The notes: generated by a model not told the origin, from the letters alone. Counted from the first letter of the stretch, positions 17,577-27,406 are shown. The stretch is DNA of 64,000 nucleotides from Oceanobacter mangrovi (GCF_019740315.1 NZ_JAHXZR010000005.1:248001-312000); one strand, 5' to 3'. Numbers and translations are program-made.

Positions 17577-18692
17577 TCAGTCGCACTTGTGCTCACGCAC
17601 CAAATAATCATGAGACTGCATTTCCAGCATCCGTGACGTGGTACGCTGGAATTCAAACTCCAACTTGCCGGTTTCGTAAATATCCGGGATGGCCGCATCC
17701 GCCGTCATCACCACTTTGACACCACGATCGTAAAACTCGTCGATCAGGTTGATAAAGCGACGTGCCAGGTCGTCGTTCTTGACCCCCATCACAGGTACGT
17801 TGGAAATCAGAATAGCGTGGAACAACTTACCCAGCTCGATATAGTCATTCTGTGAGCGCGGGCCATCGCACAAGGCATTAAAGTCGAACCAGGCAACATC
17901 CTCGCAAACCGCCCTAACCGGAATGTTACGCCCCAGAACTTCAACATGGGTATTCAGTTCAACCTGACGCATATCAGGAACCAACCCTTCGAAGCTTTTT
18001 TTCAGCGCAGCTTCAGCCGCTTCTGACAGCGGGAAGTGGTACAGGTTAGCCTGCTCCAGGGTACGCAAACGGTAGTCAACACCACTATCCACGTTAACGA
18101 CTTCGGTAAACTTGTTCAGCAGTTTGATCGCAGGAATAAAACGATCACGCTGCAAACCATCCTTGTACAGGCCGTCTGGCACAATATTGGAGGTTGCCAC
18201 CAGGGTTACACCACGATCAAACAGTTCCTGCATCAGGCCAGCAAGGATCATGGCATCCCCGATGTCAGATACAAAGAACTCGTCGAAGCAGATCACTACG
18301 GCTTCCGCAGCGATACGATCAGCAACAATAGTCAACGGGTTTTTGGCCCCGGCCAGACCTGTCAGCTCATGATGCACTCGCTGCATAAAACGGTGGAAGT
18401 GTGTGCGCATTTTCCGCTCGAACGGCAGCGCATGGTAGAAGGTATCCACCAGATAGGTTTTGCCACGACCAACACCACCCCAGAAATACAAGCCCTTTTC
18501 GGGCTCCGGCTTCTTGCGACTGAATTTGCCACCCAGCTTGCCAATAAAACCCTTGTTCGTTCGACGTTCTTCCGCCGCAACCAGGTCTTCGAACAGTCGT
18601 TGCAAATGCTTGACTGCCATCTCCTGCGCAGAGTCATAGGAAAAATCGTCTCGTTTGAGATCAGCTTGATACAGCTCCCAGGGGGTCGACAC
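17577..18692 (-). CDS. zapE: Cell division ATPase ZapE (AFG1 family)
   Basis: 371-residue AFG1-type AAA ATPase, which in E. coli associates with the Z-ring late in division. Walker A is GGVGRGKT (residues ~72-79), Walker B is VVICFDEF (~132-139), and LVATSNIVPDGLYKDGLQR holds the sensor-1 region. The N-terminal TPWELYQADLKRDDFSYD matches the family. It is monocistronic between cysD (divergent) and the chemoreceptor gene. Confidence 0.92.
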   Translation of the reverse strand: MSTPWELYQADLKRDDFSYDSAQEMAVKHLQRLFEDLVAAEERRTNKGFIGKLGGKFSRKKPEPEKGLYFWGGVGRGKTYLVDTFYHALPFERKMRTHFHRFMQRVHHELTGLAGAKNPLTIVADRIAAEAVVICFDEFFVSDIGDAMILAGLMQELFDRGVTLVATSNIVPDGLYKDGLQRDRFIPAIKLLNKFTEVVNVDSGVDYRLRTLEQANLYHFPLSEAAEAALKKSFEGLVPDMRQVELNTHVEVLGRNIPVRAVCEDVAWFDFNALCDGPRSQNDYIELGKLFHAILISNVPVMGVKNDDLARRFINLIDEFYDRGVKVVMTADAAIPDIYETGKLEFEFQRTTSRMLEMQSHDYLVREHKCD

Positions 18693-19127
18693 GGGCTAAC
18701 TCCATCGAAATATCGGGATGGTTAAAAGGCGGGAGCGAAATGTATCCGACCGGGCCGAAAACTTCAAATTGACATAGGTCGTTGATAAAGGAAAAGACTG
18801 TATTTTTGCCAGCTTTGCCCGAGAAATCGATCATGGACAAACCAGCAAATAACCATAGAAGAAACCGGGTAAATGGATCAATATCTGCCCCAATGCATAC
18901 TAAAAGACCATTTTCAGGCCACTTTGCACCATCAGATACAAGCCATACGGCTCTTGCAGAACCGGAAACTGTAAACACCCATATAATTATAACCAAATGG
19001 TATTGATACTACCTTCTTATATGCCCCCTCACTTGATATAGTCCCCGGCAAATTCAAATAGCTGGGCCAGCAGCCGGACGCAGGCACGCCGAACCAGCCA
19101 TCATTTCCAACCTCGAGACATCGTCCC
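18693..19127. other. Divergent intergenic region between zapE and cysD
   Basis: 435 bp without a supported gene. A leftward open frame (18661-18996) covers part of it but has no ribosome site and overlaps the zapE start. The cysD-proximal 150 bp are AT-rich with TATAATTATAACC near 18979. This could be a CysB-type activator region, since cysDN is normally CysB-controlled, but I cannot define a site. Confidence 0.4.
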
Positions 19128-20039
19128 ATGATTAGTGACTACCATCTCACGCACCTCAAGCAACTGGAGGCGGAGAGTATCCATATCATCCGCGAAGTGG
19201 CTGCCGAGTTTGATAACCCGGTAATGCTGTACTCCATCGGTAAGGACTCAGCAGTCATGCTGCACCTTGCCCGCAAGGCGTTTTTCCCAGGCAAGCCACC
19301 ATTTCCTCTGCTGCACGTGGATACCACCTGGAAATTCCGCGAAATGATCGAATTTCGTGACAAGATGGCAAAAGAAGTTGGCATGGACCTGCTGGTTCAT
19401 ATCAACCAGGAAGGCGTTGAGCAGGGCATTGGCCCCTTCACTCACGGCTCCTCCAAGCATACCGACGTGATGAAAACCCAGGGTCTGAAACAGGCACTGG
19501 ACAAGTACAAGTTTGATGCGGCCTTTGGTGGCGCTCGTCGTGATGAAGAAAAATCCCGCGCCAAGGAGCGTGTGTACTCCTTCCGCGACAGCAAGCACCG
19601 CTGGGACCCGAAAAACCAGCGCCCGGAGCTGTGGAATATCTACAACGGCAAGGTAAACAAGGGCGAATCCATTCGTGTATTCCCACTGTCCAACTGGACC
19701 GAGCTGGATATCTGGCAATACATCTACCTGGAAAACATCGCCATTGTGCCGCTGTACTTCTCTGACAAGCGTCCGGTTGTTGAACGTGATGGCATGCTAA
19801 TCATGGTTGACGACGAACGCATGCCACTGAAAGAAGGCGAAGTACCGGAAATGAAATCCGTACGCTTCCGTACTCTGGGCTGCTACCCACTGACTGGCGC
19901 GGTTGAATCCGAAGCAGCAACGCTGCCGGAAATCATCCAGGAAATGCTGCTGACCACCACCTCCGAACGTCAGGGCCGTGCAATTGACCACGACTCATCC
20001 GGCTCCATGGAGAAGAAAAAGCAAGAGGGTTACTTCTGA
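19128..20039 (+). CDS. cysD: Sulfate adenylyltransferase subunit 2 CysD
   Basis: Catalytic small subunit of ATP sulfurylase, forming APS from ATP and sulfate in the cytoplasm for assimilation. 303 residues, standard. The PP-loop motif is [13 protein letters not shown] near residues 45-57. The family segments [27 protein letters not shown] and [13 protein letters not shown] follow, and the end is [10 protein letters not shown]. The TGA overlaps the cysN ATG (TGATG), coupling translation to its GTPase partner. Confidence 0.96.
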   Translation: MISDYHLTHLKQLEAESIHIIREVAAEFDNPVMLYSIGKDSAVMLHLARKAFFPGKPPFPLLHVDTTWKFREMIEFRDKMAKEVGMDLLVHINQEGVEQGIGPFTHGSSKHTDVMKTQGLKQALDKYKFDAAFGGARRDEEKSRAKERVYSFRDSKHRWDPKNQRPELWNIYNGKVNKGESIRVFPLSNWTELDIWQYIYLENIAIVPLYFSDKRPVVERDGMLIMVDDERMPLKEGEVPEMKSVRFRTLGCYPLTGAVESEAATLPEIIQEMLLTTTSERQGRAIDHDSSGSMEKKKQEGYF

Positions 20040-21646
20040 TGTCCCACCAGTCCGATCTGATTTCCAGCGACATTCTGGAATACCTGAAGCAGCACGAAAA
20101 CAAGGAGCTGTTGCGCTTCCTCACCTGCGGTAACGTAGACGACGGCAAATCCACCCTGATTGGTCGTCTGCTGTACGATTCCAAGATGATCTACGAAGAT
20201 CAGCTGGCATCCGTGACCAAAGATAGCGCCAAAGTGGGCACCACTGGCGATCGTCCTGATCTGGCGCTGCTGGTTGACGGTCTGGCCGCTGAGCGTGAGC
20301 AAGGCATTACCATCGACGTGGCCTACCGCTACTTCTCGACTGCCAAGCGCAAGTTCATCATCGCCGACACCCCGGGGCACGAACAGTACACCCGTAACAT
20401 GGCGACCGGTGCATCTACCTGTCAGCTGGCGATCATCCTGATCGATGCTCGTTACGGCGTTCAGACCCAAACCAAGCGTCACAGCTTTATTGCTTCGCTG
20501 CTCGGCATCAAACACGTGGTAGTTGCGATCAACAAAATGGACCTGATGGATTTCGATCAGACCCGTTTTGAAGAAATCCAGCGCGACTATCTGGAGTTCG
20601 CCAAGAAGCTGAACCTCAGCGATATTCGTTGTGTGCCTATGTCTGCACTGGATGGTGACAACGTCGTTGAACGCTCTGAGCGAGCCCCCTGGTACACTGG
20701 CCAGACCCTGATGGAAATTCTGGAAAGTGTGGAAATCGCCGAAGACAAAAACTTCGACAACTTCCGCTTGCCAGTCCAGTACGTTAACCGTCCAAACCTC
20801 GACTTCCGTGGTTTCTGCGGCACCATCGCAGCAGGCGTTGTACAGCCAGGCGACACCATCATGGCGCTGCCGTCACAGAAAACCAGCAAGGTTGAACGCA
20901 TCGTTACCTTTGATGGCGACCTCGACAAAGCCTTTGCGGGTCAGTCCATCACGCTGACTCTGGAAGATGAAATCGACATCTCCCGTGGTGATGTGATCGT
21001 CAAAATCGACGACCAGCCAATCGTTGGCAATCGCTTTAATGCCGACATCGTCTGGATGACCGAAAAAGCCATGGTGCCAGGCCGTCCATACGATCTGAAA
21101 TTTGCTTCCAGCAGCAGCACCGGCAGCTTCAGCAAGATTCACCATCTGGTGGACGTCAACACGCTGGAGCAAAGCCTGGCCGATGAAGTCAAACTGAACG
21201 AGATTGCACTGGTTGAAGTGGCGCTGGACAAGTCAGTTCCGTTTGATGCCTACAACAAGATCCATGGCACTGGCGCTTTCATTGTTATCGACCGTTTGAC
21301 CAACGTCACAATTGGCGCTGGCATGATCGTTGGCGAATCCACTGCATCTGACAGCAGTGAAGCAGTTAGCGCTGTTGAGAAGGCCCGTCGCTTCAACCAG
21401 AAGCCTGCCGTAGTGGCAATCAATGCCAGCAATGCAGAAACTCTGGTAAATGCCCTGGATCGTCGTCTGTTTGAAATGGGACGTCTGGCTGCCATTGGCA
21501 CTGCCGAGTCTGCCCTGATCCTCAAAGAGGCGGGTCTGGTGGCCCTGGTAGCTGGCGGCGCTGACGGTGCAGATATCAGTATCGCTGCTGAAGGTCATTC
21601 AGTAGACAGCCTGATAGCCGACCTGCAGGAACAAGGCATCATTTAA
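20039..21646 (+). CDS. cysN: Sulfate adenylyltransferase GTPase subunit CysN with vestigial APS kinase-like tail
   Basis: GTPase subunit that drives APS formation by CysD. Residues 1-~440 are an elongation-factor-like GTPase: P-loop GNVDDGKS (31-38), DTPGHEQY (G3) and NKMD (G4), then beta-barrel domains. At 535 residues it is longer than a plain CysN (about 475) and shorter than a CysNC fusion (about 630). Residues ~450-535 align by eye with the APS kinase part of CysNC: a [10 protein letters not shown] strand, an [11 protein letters not shown] helix, a [10 protein letters not shown] strand and a C-terminal helix. The P-loop (GLSGAGKST in active enzymes) reads NASNAETL, and about half the domain is missing. 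The kinase activity must therefore be lost. No cysC is present in the window. Confidence 0.93.
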   Translation: MSHQSDLISSDILEYLKQHENKELLRFLTCGNVDDGKSTLIGRLLYDSKMIYEDQLASVTKDSAKVGTTGDRPDLALLVDGLAAEREQGITIDVAYRYFSTAKRKFIIADTPGHEQYTRNMATGASTCQLAIILIDARYGVQTQTKRHSFIASLLGIKHVVVAINKMDLMDFDQTRFEEIQRDYLEFAKKLNLSDIRCVPMSALDGDNVVERSERAPWYTGQTLMEILESVEIAEDKNFDNFRLPVQYVNRPNLDFRGFCGTIAAGVVQPGDTIMALPSQKTSKVERIVTFDGDLDKAFAGQSITLTLEDEIDISRGDVIVKIDDQPIVGNRFNADIVWMTEKAMVPGRPYDLKFASSSSTGSFSKIHHLVDVNTLEQSLADEVKLNEIALVEVALDKSVPFDAYNKIHGTGAFIVIDRLTNVTIGAGMIVGESTASDSSEAVSAVEKARRFNQKPAVVAINASNAETLVNALDRRLFEMGRLAAIGTAESALILKEAGLVALVAGGADGADISIAAEGHSVDSLIADLQEQGII

Positions 21647-21685
21647 GGGTACCTCCTGTACAGACACTGCTGGGTCAAACCGGCA

Positions 21686-21725
21686 GGCATAAAAAAAGCG
21701 GCTGAGAAGCCGCTTTTTTTATGCC
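21686..21725. terminator. Bidirectional terminator between cysN and the outer-membrane protein gene
   Basis: A 17-bp perfect inverted repeat (21686-21702 with 21709-21725), GC-rich at the loop side and flanked by A7 and T7 tracts. It lies 40 bp after cysN and serves the convergent gene equally well. Confidence 0.92.
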
Positions 21726-21743
21726 TGGAATTCAGATCAGTAA

Positions 21744-22490
21744 TCAGAAACCAACGGACAGGGAGGCACCGTAATACATGCCTGAAATATCCAGATCTGT
21801 TTCAATATCGGTATCGTCCGGATCAGTTTGCAGGGTCATCTTGCGGTAACCGGCTTCCAGCCCCAGATCCACCACCGGAATCGGCAGAATATAACCCAGA
21901 CCGTAACTGATATCAGACAGCTTGTTGTCGCCATAACCGACATAGTTGATATCGGCACTGGCGTACAAGCCAAACGGGGTATCAATTTTCAACTCGCCGT
22001 AAACCATTGGCAGCACAAAATCCAGATCCACTTGCTGATATTCAGTAGCACTGCGAACTTCAGCAGAGCCATCAAATTGACGGCCGGTCAGACCGAAGTT
22101 GATATCAACGTACGGTACCGGCAATGGCAAACCCCAGTACAGGGTCAGGTCGGTATGGCTCAGATCCAGTTTGCTGTCGACATCACCACTAAAGGTTTGA
22201 TCATTGAAACTCGCGGTCGCAACACCACTACCTTCCACTTCCAGGCTGGTCTGCTTCAGCTTTACATTCGGCAGAAATGGCACAGGATGCTCAAAGAACA
22301 CCGTAATCTGCTGGCCGTTTTCCTCCTTCATGTTGAGGCCATCGCCTTCAACAGACAAACCATTGTCCAGCTGGCCTGTTGGTTCTGCCTGCCAGACACT
22401 GCCCTTGGCACCCAGCGTGAACAACAAATCAGCGTGAGCAGACAGTGGAGCAAGTGCAGCAATTCCAGCTGCAATCAGGGTCTTTTTCAT
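21744..22490 (-). CDS. TIGR04219-type outer-membrane beta-barrel protein
   Basis: 248 residues with a signal peptide (MKKTLIAAGIAALAPLSAHA) and a mature chain of alternating amphipathic strands ending in LSVGF, an outer-membrane insertion signal. The segment VFFEHPVPFLPNVKLKQT and the later YWGLPLPVPYVDINFGL are typical of the TIGR04219 barrel family, whose function is unknown. The start at 22490 is chosen for the signal peptide and an AGGATC ribosome site. The frame remains open a further 396 bases upstream, but that part lacks protein character and runs into the purC terminator. Confidence 0.8.
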   Translation of the reverse strand: MKKTLIAAGIAALAPLSAHADLLFTLGAKGSVWQAEPTGQLDNGLSVEGDGLNMKEENGQQITVFFEHPVPFLPNVKLKQTSLEVEGSGVATASFNDQTFSGDVDSKLDLSHTDLTLYWGLPLPVPYVDINFGLTGRQFDGSAEVRSATEYQQVDLDFVLPMVYGELKIDTPFGLYASADINYVGYGDNKLSDISYGLGYILPIPVVDLGLEAGYRKMTLQTDPDDTDIETDLDISGMYYGASLSVGF

Positions 22491-22652
22491 AATCAGGATC
22501 CTGTTCCCATACGGTTTACAGTGTTGGTTACTTCCAGAAATCCGGTCGCGACGAAAATCGCTGTGCCTGGCGTCCTGGCGGGTATCGTTACAGCTTAGCA
22601 AAATGATATGTCGATGCTCTGACAAAAGGTACATCTTGCTGAATTTCAGGCA

Positions 22653-22680
22653 TAAAAAAACAGGCTTGCGCCTGTTTTTC
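22653..22680. terminator. purC terminator
   Basis: AAAAACAGGC, 4-nt loop TTGC, GCCTGTTTTT (22656-22679), with T/A runs on both sides, located 16 bp after the purC stop on the minus strand. Confidence 0.88.
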
Positions 22681-22695
22681 GGGTCCCGCAATGAA

Positions 22696-23406
22696 TCAGA
22701 ACTGCACGCCAATACGACGGCCAACTTCTTCATAACCTTCGACAACGTTACCCAGCCCCTGACGGAAGCGGTCCTTGTCGAGTTTTTCACGGGTTTCCTT
22801 GTCCCACAGACGACAACCGTCTGGAGAGAATTCGTCACCCAGTACGACTTCACCCTTGTACAAACCGAATTCCAGCTTGTAATCAACCAGCATCAGACCA
22901 CCCTGATCGAACATGGCCTTCAGTACCTGGTTAACCTGGAAGGTCAGTTCTTTCATGCGGTTCAGGTGGCTTTCTTCGGCCCAGCCGAAAGAGCGAGCGT
23001 GGTATTCGTTGACCATAGGGTCACCCAGCGCATCGTTCTTCAGGAACAGTTCAAATGTTGGTGGATCCAGCTCAACACCTTCATCCACGCCCAGACGACG
23101 ACACAGGCTGCCAGCAGAAACGTTACGAACCACACACTCCAGCGGGATCATATCCAGACGCTTGACCAGAGATTCAGTATCAGACAGCAGGGTTTCGAAG
23201 TGAGTCGGAATACCGGCTTCGGCCAGCCTGGTCATAATGAAAGCGTTGAACTTGTTATTGACCATGCCCTTGCGATCCAGCTGCTCGACCTTTTTACCGT
23301 CGAACGCTGAGGTATCGTTGCGGAACTCCAGAACCATCAGGTCCGGGTCGTCTGTGCTGTACACCGATTTGGCCTTACCGGAGTAAAGCAATTCGCGTTT
23401 TTCCAT
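22696..23406 (-). CDS. purC: Phosphoribosylaminoimidazole-succinocarboxamide synthase PurC
   Basis: SAICAR synthetase, joining aspartate to CAIR in purine synthesis. 236 residues, as in E. coli. The N terminus reads [19 protein letters not shown]. Family motifs are [27 protein letters not shown] and [14 protein letters not shown]. It is the last gene of the leftward dapA-bamC-MBL-purC group, matching the E. coli and Pseudomonas order, and has its own terminator downstream. Confidence 0.95.
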   Translation of the reverse strand: MEKRELLYSGKAKSVYSTDDPDLMVLEFRNDTSAFDGKKVEQLDRKGMVNNKFNAFIMTRLAEAGIPTHFETLLSDTESLVKRLDMIPLECVVRNVSAGSLCRRLGVDEGVELDPPTFELFLKNDALGDPMVNEYHARSFGWAEESHLNRMKELTFQVNQVLKAMFDQGGLMLVDYKLEFGLYKGEVVLGDEFSPDGCRLWDKETREKLDKDRFRQGLGNVVEGYEEVGRRIGVQF

Positions 23407-23454
23407 GGGAATCTCCGCAGAAGATTTAGCTAACGTATAACTTGTTGTCTCAGA

Positions 23455-24213
23455 CTAGATTTCACGCCAGCCTGAAATATCGTCCTGAGGCAGCAGCGAA
23501 ACCTGTTCGGCTGCCGCACCAATATATTCTGACAAGGTTGCAATCACCCGTTCCGGATGATTGTTCTTTTCGCTGATGTGCCCGGCGGTCAGATGCAATA
23601 AGCCAGGCCAGCGTATCCTCTGGATCAGTTCGGCACACTGGGCGTTGCTCAGATGACCGAACGGCCCTGCCACCCGTTTTTGCAAACTCGGCGGATAAGG
23701 ACCATTACGTAACATTTCCGGGTCGTGATTGGCTTCCAGCTGTAAACCATGACAGCCTTGGTAAGCTTCGATCACATGCGGTGTCAGTGAGCCAAGATCC
23801 GACAGCACCCCCACTCGCCTGCCGCTGGCTTCAGCAACAAACTGCAGAGGTTCCTTGGCGTCATGTGGCACAGTGACCGCAGCGACCTTCATACCAGCAA
23901 TATCCAGCAGCTCACCACCACTGACAGGACGCCACAACCGATGTTCGATCCAGCCCATTTTGATGGCAGTTCCGACCGAACAATAGAGTGGCGAATCCAC
24001 CAACTCAGCGACTGCCATTGCTCCCTTGGCATGGTCAGCATGCTCGTGGGTGACCAAAATAGCTTCCAGACAATGGGCGTCAGCACTGGCAGCCTGCAAG
24101 CGCGAGATCAGGTTTTTGCGGCTAAAACCGCAATCAATCAACACACTGCGGCTGCGATATTCTATCAGGGTCGAATTCCCCTTGCTGCCGCTGCCGAGGG
24201 AAATGTATCTCAC
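23455..24213 (-). CDS. MBL-fold metallohydrolase (YycJ/WalJ-like)
   Basis: 252-residue metallo-beta-lactamase-fold enzyme of the YycJ subgroup. Seen are the opening RYISLGSGSKGNSTLIEY, a VLIDCGFSRKNL strand, the metal-binding motif THEHADH (near residues 55-61), and later histidines in VPHDA, EANHD, FGHLS and TAGHISEKNNHP. YycJ-type proteins are nucleases in some species; the substrate here is not known. The start is GTG overlapping the bamC TGA (GTGA), so it is translationally coupled. The same gene lies between bamC and purC in Pseudomonas. Confidence 0.85.
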   Translation of the reverse strand: MRYISLGSGSKGNSTLIEYRSRSVLIDCGFSRKNLISRLQAASADAHCLEAILVTHEHADHAKGAMAVAELVDSPLYCSVGTAIKMGWIEHRLWRPVSGGELLDIAGMKVAAVTVPHDAKEPLQFVAEASGRRVGVLSDLGSLTPHVIEAYQGCHGLQLEANHDPEMLRNGPYPPSLQKRVAGPFGHLSNAQCAELIQRIRWPGLLHLTAGHISEKNNHPERVIATLSEYIGAAAEQVSLLPQDDISGWREI

Positions 24214-24866
24214 TGGTTCAGTTGTTGCTGAATCTGCTCAAACACTGACAACGCCAGCTGGTCATCTGCCAGCTGATCAACATCCGACAGCAACGACAGG
24301 AAAACCCCGTTGTGGGCCCGGTTCATTTTCAGCAAATAATTCTGGCTCGCCTCGTCATCACTGGAAGACCAGAGGCGATCCCACCAGCTGCGAGTGTCTT
24401 CTTTTGCCGGCTGGGGAATTTCCAGATACCAGGTACCAATACTGCGATTAAGATCGGTCATACGCAGACTGGATGCAGCAATAGCATCCGTGACCTTGGC
24501 CCAGGCGTAGGCAAAGTTGCCATCCAAACGCAGGATCTGGCTGCCGGAGCCATCACGGTCCAACCTTGGATTCAACTCCAGCGAAGTCATGTCTTTCAGC
24601 GAGGCAACCTGAGGCTCATTGTTTTCTTCCTCTTCCTGCAAGGCTGCAGGCTGGGGAATTTCAAATGAATCCGGCTGCTCTACCGCCATGGACAGAGCCG
24701 GAATAGGTAAAGCATCGGCTTTGGCGAGCGGCTGACCTTGCTGATCGACCGCTTCCTTGCTTTCTGTTGTTGTCAGATAGTCATCGGCACGATCCCGAAA
24801 ACGATCACCAAACAGGGTGCTGCACCCCGACAAGGCCAGCAGCCCCAGCAACAGCAAATACTTCAT
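24210..24866 (-). CDS. bamC: Outer-membrane assembly lipoprotein BamC
   Basis: 218 residues with a lipoprotein signal (LLALSGC, C15). The short unstructured N-terminal region includes FGDRFRDRADDYLT, related to the BamD-binding segment. One helix-grip domain follows (VSxLKDMTSLELN then LRLDGNFAYAWAKVTDAI to SIGTWYLEI). It is shorter than E. coli BamC (344 residues, two helix-grip domains), so the second domain may be reduced or absent. It lies 4 bp downstream of dapA, the conserved arrangement. Confidence 0.82.
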   Translation of the reverse strand: MKYLLLLGLLALSGCSTLFGDRFRDRADDYLTTTESKEAVDQQGQPLAKADALPIPALSMAVEQPDSFEIPQPAALQEEEENNEPQVASLKDMTSLELNPRLDRDGSGSQILRLDGNFAYAWAKVTDAIAASSLRMTDLNRSIGTWYLEIPQPAKEDTRSWWDRLWSSSDDEASQNYLLKMNRAHNGVFLSLLSDVDQLADDQLALSVFEQIQQQLNQ

Positions 24867-24870
24867 AAAA

Positions 24871-25749
24871 TCAGATCAGTTCCAGAGCTTTCAGAGCCAG
24901 TTCAACCTTGGGAGCGTAACGGGCATCCATTTCTACCAGCGGCAGACGGATACCGTTTTTCATCAGACCCATACGTGCCAGTGCCCATTTGACCGGAATC
25001 GGGTTGGCTTCGCAGAACATACCATTGTGCAGTGGCATCAGGGTTTCCTGCAGCGCACGAACTTCGTCAGCCTTGCCGTCCAGTGCCAGCATGCACATGT
25101 CGTGCATCAGCTTTGGAGCGACGTTGGCAGTGACGGAGATGTTGCCCTTACCGCCTGCCAAAATCAGCTCGTGACAGGTTGGATCATCTCCGGAATACAC
25201 CGCCATACGATCACCAACCAGTTCGATCAGCTTGCGAGCACGGTCGATATCGCCGGTTGCTTCCTTGATCGCAACGATTTGCTCAACATCGGCCAGCGCA
25301 GCAACGGTTTCCGGCAGCATGTCACAACCGGTACGACCCGGTACGTTATAAAGCCACAGGGGAATGTCCACGGCTGCCGCAATGGCTTCGTAGTGTTTGA
25401 TCAGGCCACGCTGTGGTGGCTTGTTGTAATAAGGAGTCACCAGCAAGCAGGCATCTGCGCCCAGCAGCTTAGCTTCCTGGGTCAGCTCGATAGCCTCAGT
25501 GGTGCTGTTGGCTCCGGTACCAGCGATGACCGGACGACGACCCGCCACCCGTTTGACTACTCGCTCAATTACTGCGCAGTGTTCCTCGGTTGACAGGGTA
25601 GCGGACTCACCAGTGGTTCCAACAGGCAGAATTGCATCGGTACCATTCTTGATGTGGAAGTCCACCAGGCCGTCGAGAGCTTCCCAATCCAAGGACCCGT
25701 CGGAATGCATCGGGGTTACCAATGCGACAATGCTGCCGGTGATCATCAA
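24871..25749 (-). CDS. dapA: 4-hydroxy-tetrahydrodipicolinate synthase DapA
   Basis: Condenses pyruvate with aspartate semialdehyde, the first step committed to lysine and diaminopimelate. 292 residues. The motifs GTTGESATLS, VTPYYNKPPQRGL (catalytic Tyr) and IVAIKEATGD (Schiff-base lysine) are all present, with the GSIVALVTPM opening. Tandem ATGs (25749 and 25746) follow GGAG. It leads the dapA-bamC-MBL-purC group. A 30-nt hairpin lies upstream (25772-25801). Confidence 0.95.
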   Translation of the reverse strand: MMITGSIVALVTPMHSDGSLDWEALDGLVDFHIKNGTDAILPVGTTGESATLSTEEHCAVIERVVKRVAGRRPVIAGTGANSTTEAIELTQEAKLLGADACLLVTPYYNKPPQRGLIKHYEAIAAAVDIPLWLYNVPGRTGCDMLPETVAALADVEQIVAIKEATGDIDRARKLIELVGDRMAVYSGDDPTCHELILAGGKGNISVTANVAPKLMHDMCMLALDGKADEVRALQETLMPLHNGMFCEANPIPVKWALARMGLMKNGIRLPLVEMDARYAPKVELALKALELI

Positions 25750-25771
25750 TACTTACTCCACATGACAAACA

Positions 25772-25801
25772 GGCTCCTGTGAATGACCATTGTCAGGAGC
25801 C
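25772..25801 (-). terminator. Hairpin between perM and dapA
   Basis: GGCTCCTG and CAGGAGCC arms (25772-25779 and 25794-25801) enclose a second AATG/CATT stem. Read leftward it lies after perM and before dapA and is followed by TGTTTGTC, so it could be the perM terminator or a dapA leader structure. Confidence 0.45.
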
Positions 25802-25938
25802 CCAAAAGACAAGAGCGCAATACTACTGGCGCGAATCGGTAGTGACAAGCACGGACTCTGGCTCTGTGAAAGATAGTGCCAGTCCGGCATCAAAACCGGT
25901 AAAAACATGACTCCGGGAAAGCAACCAAACAACGCAGG

Positions 25939-27015
25939 TCAGTCTTCAACTGCCGCAGTATGCTCCATGTGATGGCCTGGCCAGGCTTGCAAGACAGCCT
26001 TGAACAAGGTCGCCAACGGAATCGCAAAAAACACGCCCCAAAAGCCCCACAGCCCACCGAATACCAGCACCGCCACAATAATGGCTACCGGGTGCAGGTT
26101 CACCACCTCAGAAAACAACAATGGCACCAGCACGTTACCGTCCAGCGCCTGAATAATGCCATACACCACCATCAGGTAGACGAAGTCGTTGGTCCAGCCC
26201 CACTGCACATAGCCAACCAGTGCGATCGGTACGGTTATCACGGCGGCACCGATATAGGGAACCAGCACCGACAAGCCAACACCAATCGCCAACAGCGCCG
26301 CGTAATCCAGCCCCAGCACCAGGAAAGCGCACCAGGACACCAGCCCAACCACCAGAATCTCGATCACCTTGCCACGAATGTAATTGGCGATCTGCAAATC
26401 CATTTCATACCAGACGTCATCCAGCATCTTGCGCTGGCGCGGCAGAAACGACACACACCAGTTCACAATCGCCGACGAATCCTTCAACAGGAAAAACACC
26501 AGGATTGGCACCAGTACACAGTAAATCAGCATCGCCATAAAAGCAGTCAGGCCGGAAATCGAGAAACTCAGCGCCAGCTGCCCCATTGAAGACAACTCGT
26601 CCTTGGCCTGGTTCACCCAGCTTTGTACCTGATCGGTCGAAATCAGATCCGGGTATTGCTCCGGTAATAACATCAACAGCGCCTGGCCCTTGCTGGCCAT
26701 GCGCGGCAACTCGTAAAAGAACTGCGACAACTGGGTCCAGGTGGCCGGCAAAATAATGAACAGCAAGGTCAGCATCACGCCAACAAACATCAGGAACACC
26801 ACAATGGTCGCGGCCAGATGGCCAAACCCGCGGCGCTTGAGAAATTGCATACTGCCCTGCAACAGATAAGCAATCACCACCGCCGTTAAAAATGGCGCCA
26901 GCACCTTGCCCATCAGCATCACGATGGCCAGAAAGGCCGTCAGCAATAACAACAGCAACAAGGCTTCTTCATTGGAAAAATACCGGTCAATCCAGCGCCG
27001 GAATACCTGAATCAT
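25939..27015 (-). CDS. perM: PerM / AI-2E transporter family membrane protein
   Basis: 358-residue inner-membrane permease of the AI-2E transporter/PerM family with about eight helices. It has the conserved cytoplasmic-side DSSAIVNWCVSFLPRQ, the central LVPYIGAAVITVP loop and the late NVLVPLLFSEVVNLHPVAII segment (quoted as NVLVPLLFS and LHPVAII). Substrates of this family are mostly undefined. The start at 27015 is preferred over 27045 because its ATG overlaps the TGA of the upstream gene (ATGA) and follows AGGGAGA. It is paired with the TusA-like gene as in Pseudomonas. Confidence 0.85.
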   Translation of the reverse strand: MIQVFRRWIDRYFSNEEALLLLLLLTAFLAIVMLMGKVLAPFLTAVVIAYLLQGSMQFLKRRGFGHLAATIVVFLMFVGVMLTLLFIILPATWTQLSQFFYELPRMASKGQALLMLLPEQYPDLISTDQVQSWVNQAKDELSSMGQLALSFSISGLTAFMAMLIYCVLVPILVFFLLKDSSAIVNWCVSFLPRQRKMLDDVWYEMDLQIANYIRGKVIEILVVGLVSWCAFLVLGLDYAALLAIGVGLSVLVPYIGAAVITVPIALVGYVQWGWTNDFVYLMVVYGIIQALDGNVLVPLLFSEVVNLHPVAIIVAVLVFGGLWGFWGVFFAIPLATLFKAVLQAWPGHHMEHTAAVED

Positions 27016-27260
27016 TGTTTGTCTCCCTTTCTGATCCAGTAACAATAACCTGCTGTTGTTTCTTCAGCTGCCAGCAACTCATGCTCCGACATCTCAATAT
27101 AGCGGGGAATATCACGCCAGGAACCGGCATCGGTGGCTTTGACCAACAAAACTTTACCGCTTTCCATTGTTTTGAGAGTCAGTTTGGTTTTCAACAGAGG
27201 CAGCGGGCAGCTAACATCCGTCACATCAAGAAGATGATCGGTTGGAAAGGATTGGGACAC
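27012..27260 (-). CDS. TusA-family sulfur carrier protein
   Basis: 82 residues from a GTG at 27260. Its VTDVSCPLPLLKTKLTL segment has the CPxP sulfur-carrier motif of the TusA family, and DIPRYIEMSEHELL matches the second half. Frames upstream of 27260 are low-complexity basic sequence and are excluded. It overlaps perM by four bases. In Pseudomonas aeruginosa the gene at this exact place (between bepA and perM) is reported to affect molybdenum-cofactor enzymes and nitrate use. Whether that holds here is inference. Confidence 0.78.
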   Translation of the reverse strand: MSQSFPTDHLLDVTDVSCPLPLLKTKLTLKTMESGKVLLVKATDAGSWRDIPRYIEMSEHELLAAEETTAGYCYWIRKGDKQ

Positions 27261-27406
27261 TCGTTTTGACTTCCGCTTTTGTCGATGAAACTTACCGTGT
27301 CGGATAATCTCAAACGGGCAAGATAAAATAAAGCCGCCATCCCGGCACCGTGATGGTCGCCAGCACCACTTCCAGCCACTACTGACACCAAACAACAGGA
27401 TTCCTT

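Noticed and set aside
18661-18996. Leftward open frame upstream of zapE
   Set aside because: Overlaps the zapE start, no ribosome site, and composition unlike a protein. Treated as intergenic.
22491-22886. Upstream extension of the outer-membrane protein gene
   Set aside because: The extension passes through the purC terminator and into purC. The signal peptide and ribosome site define the start at 22490.
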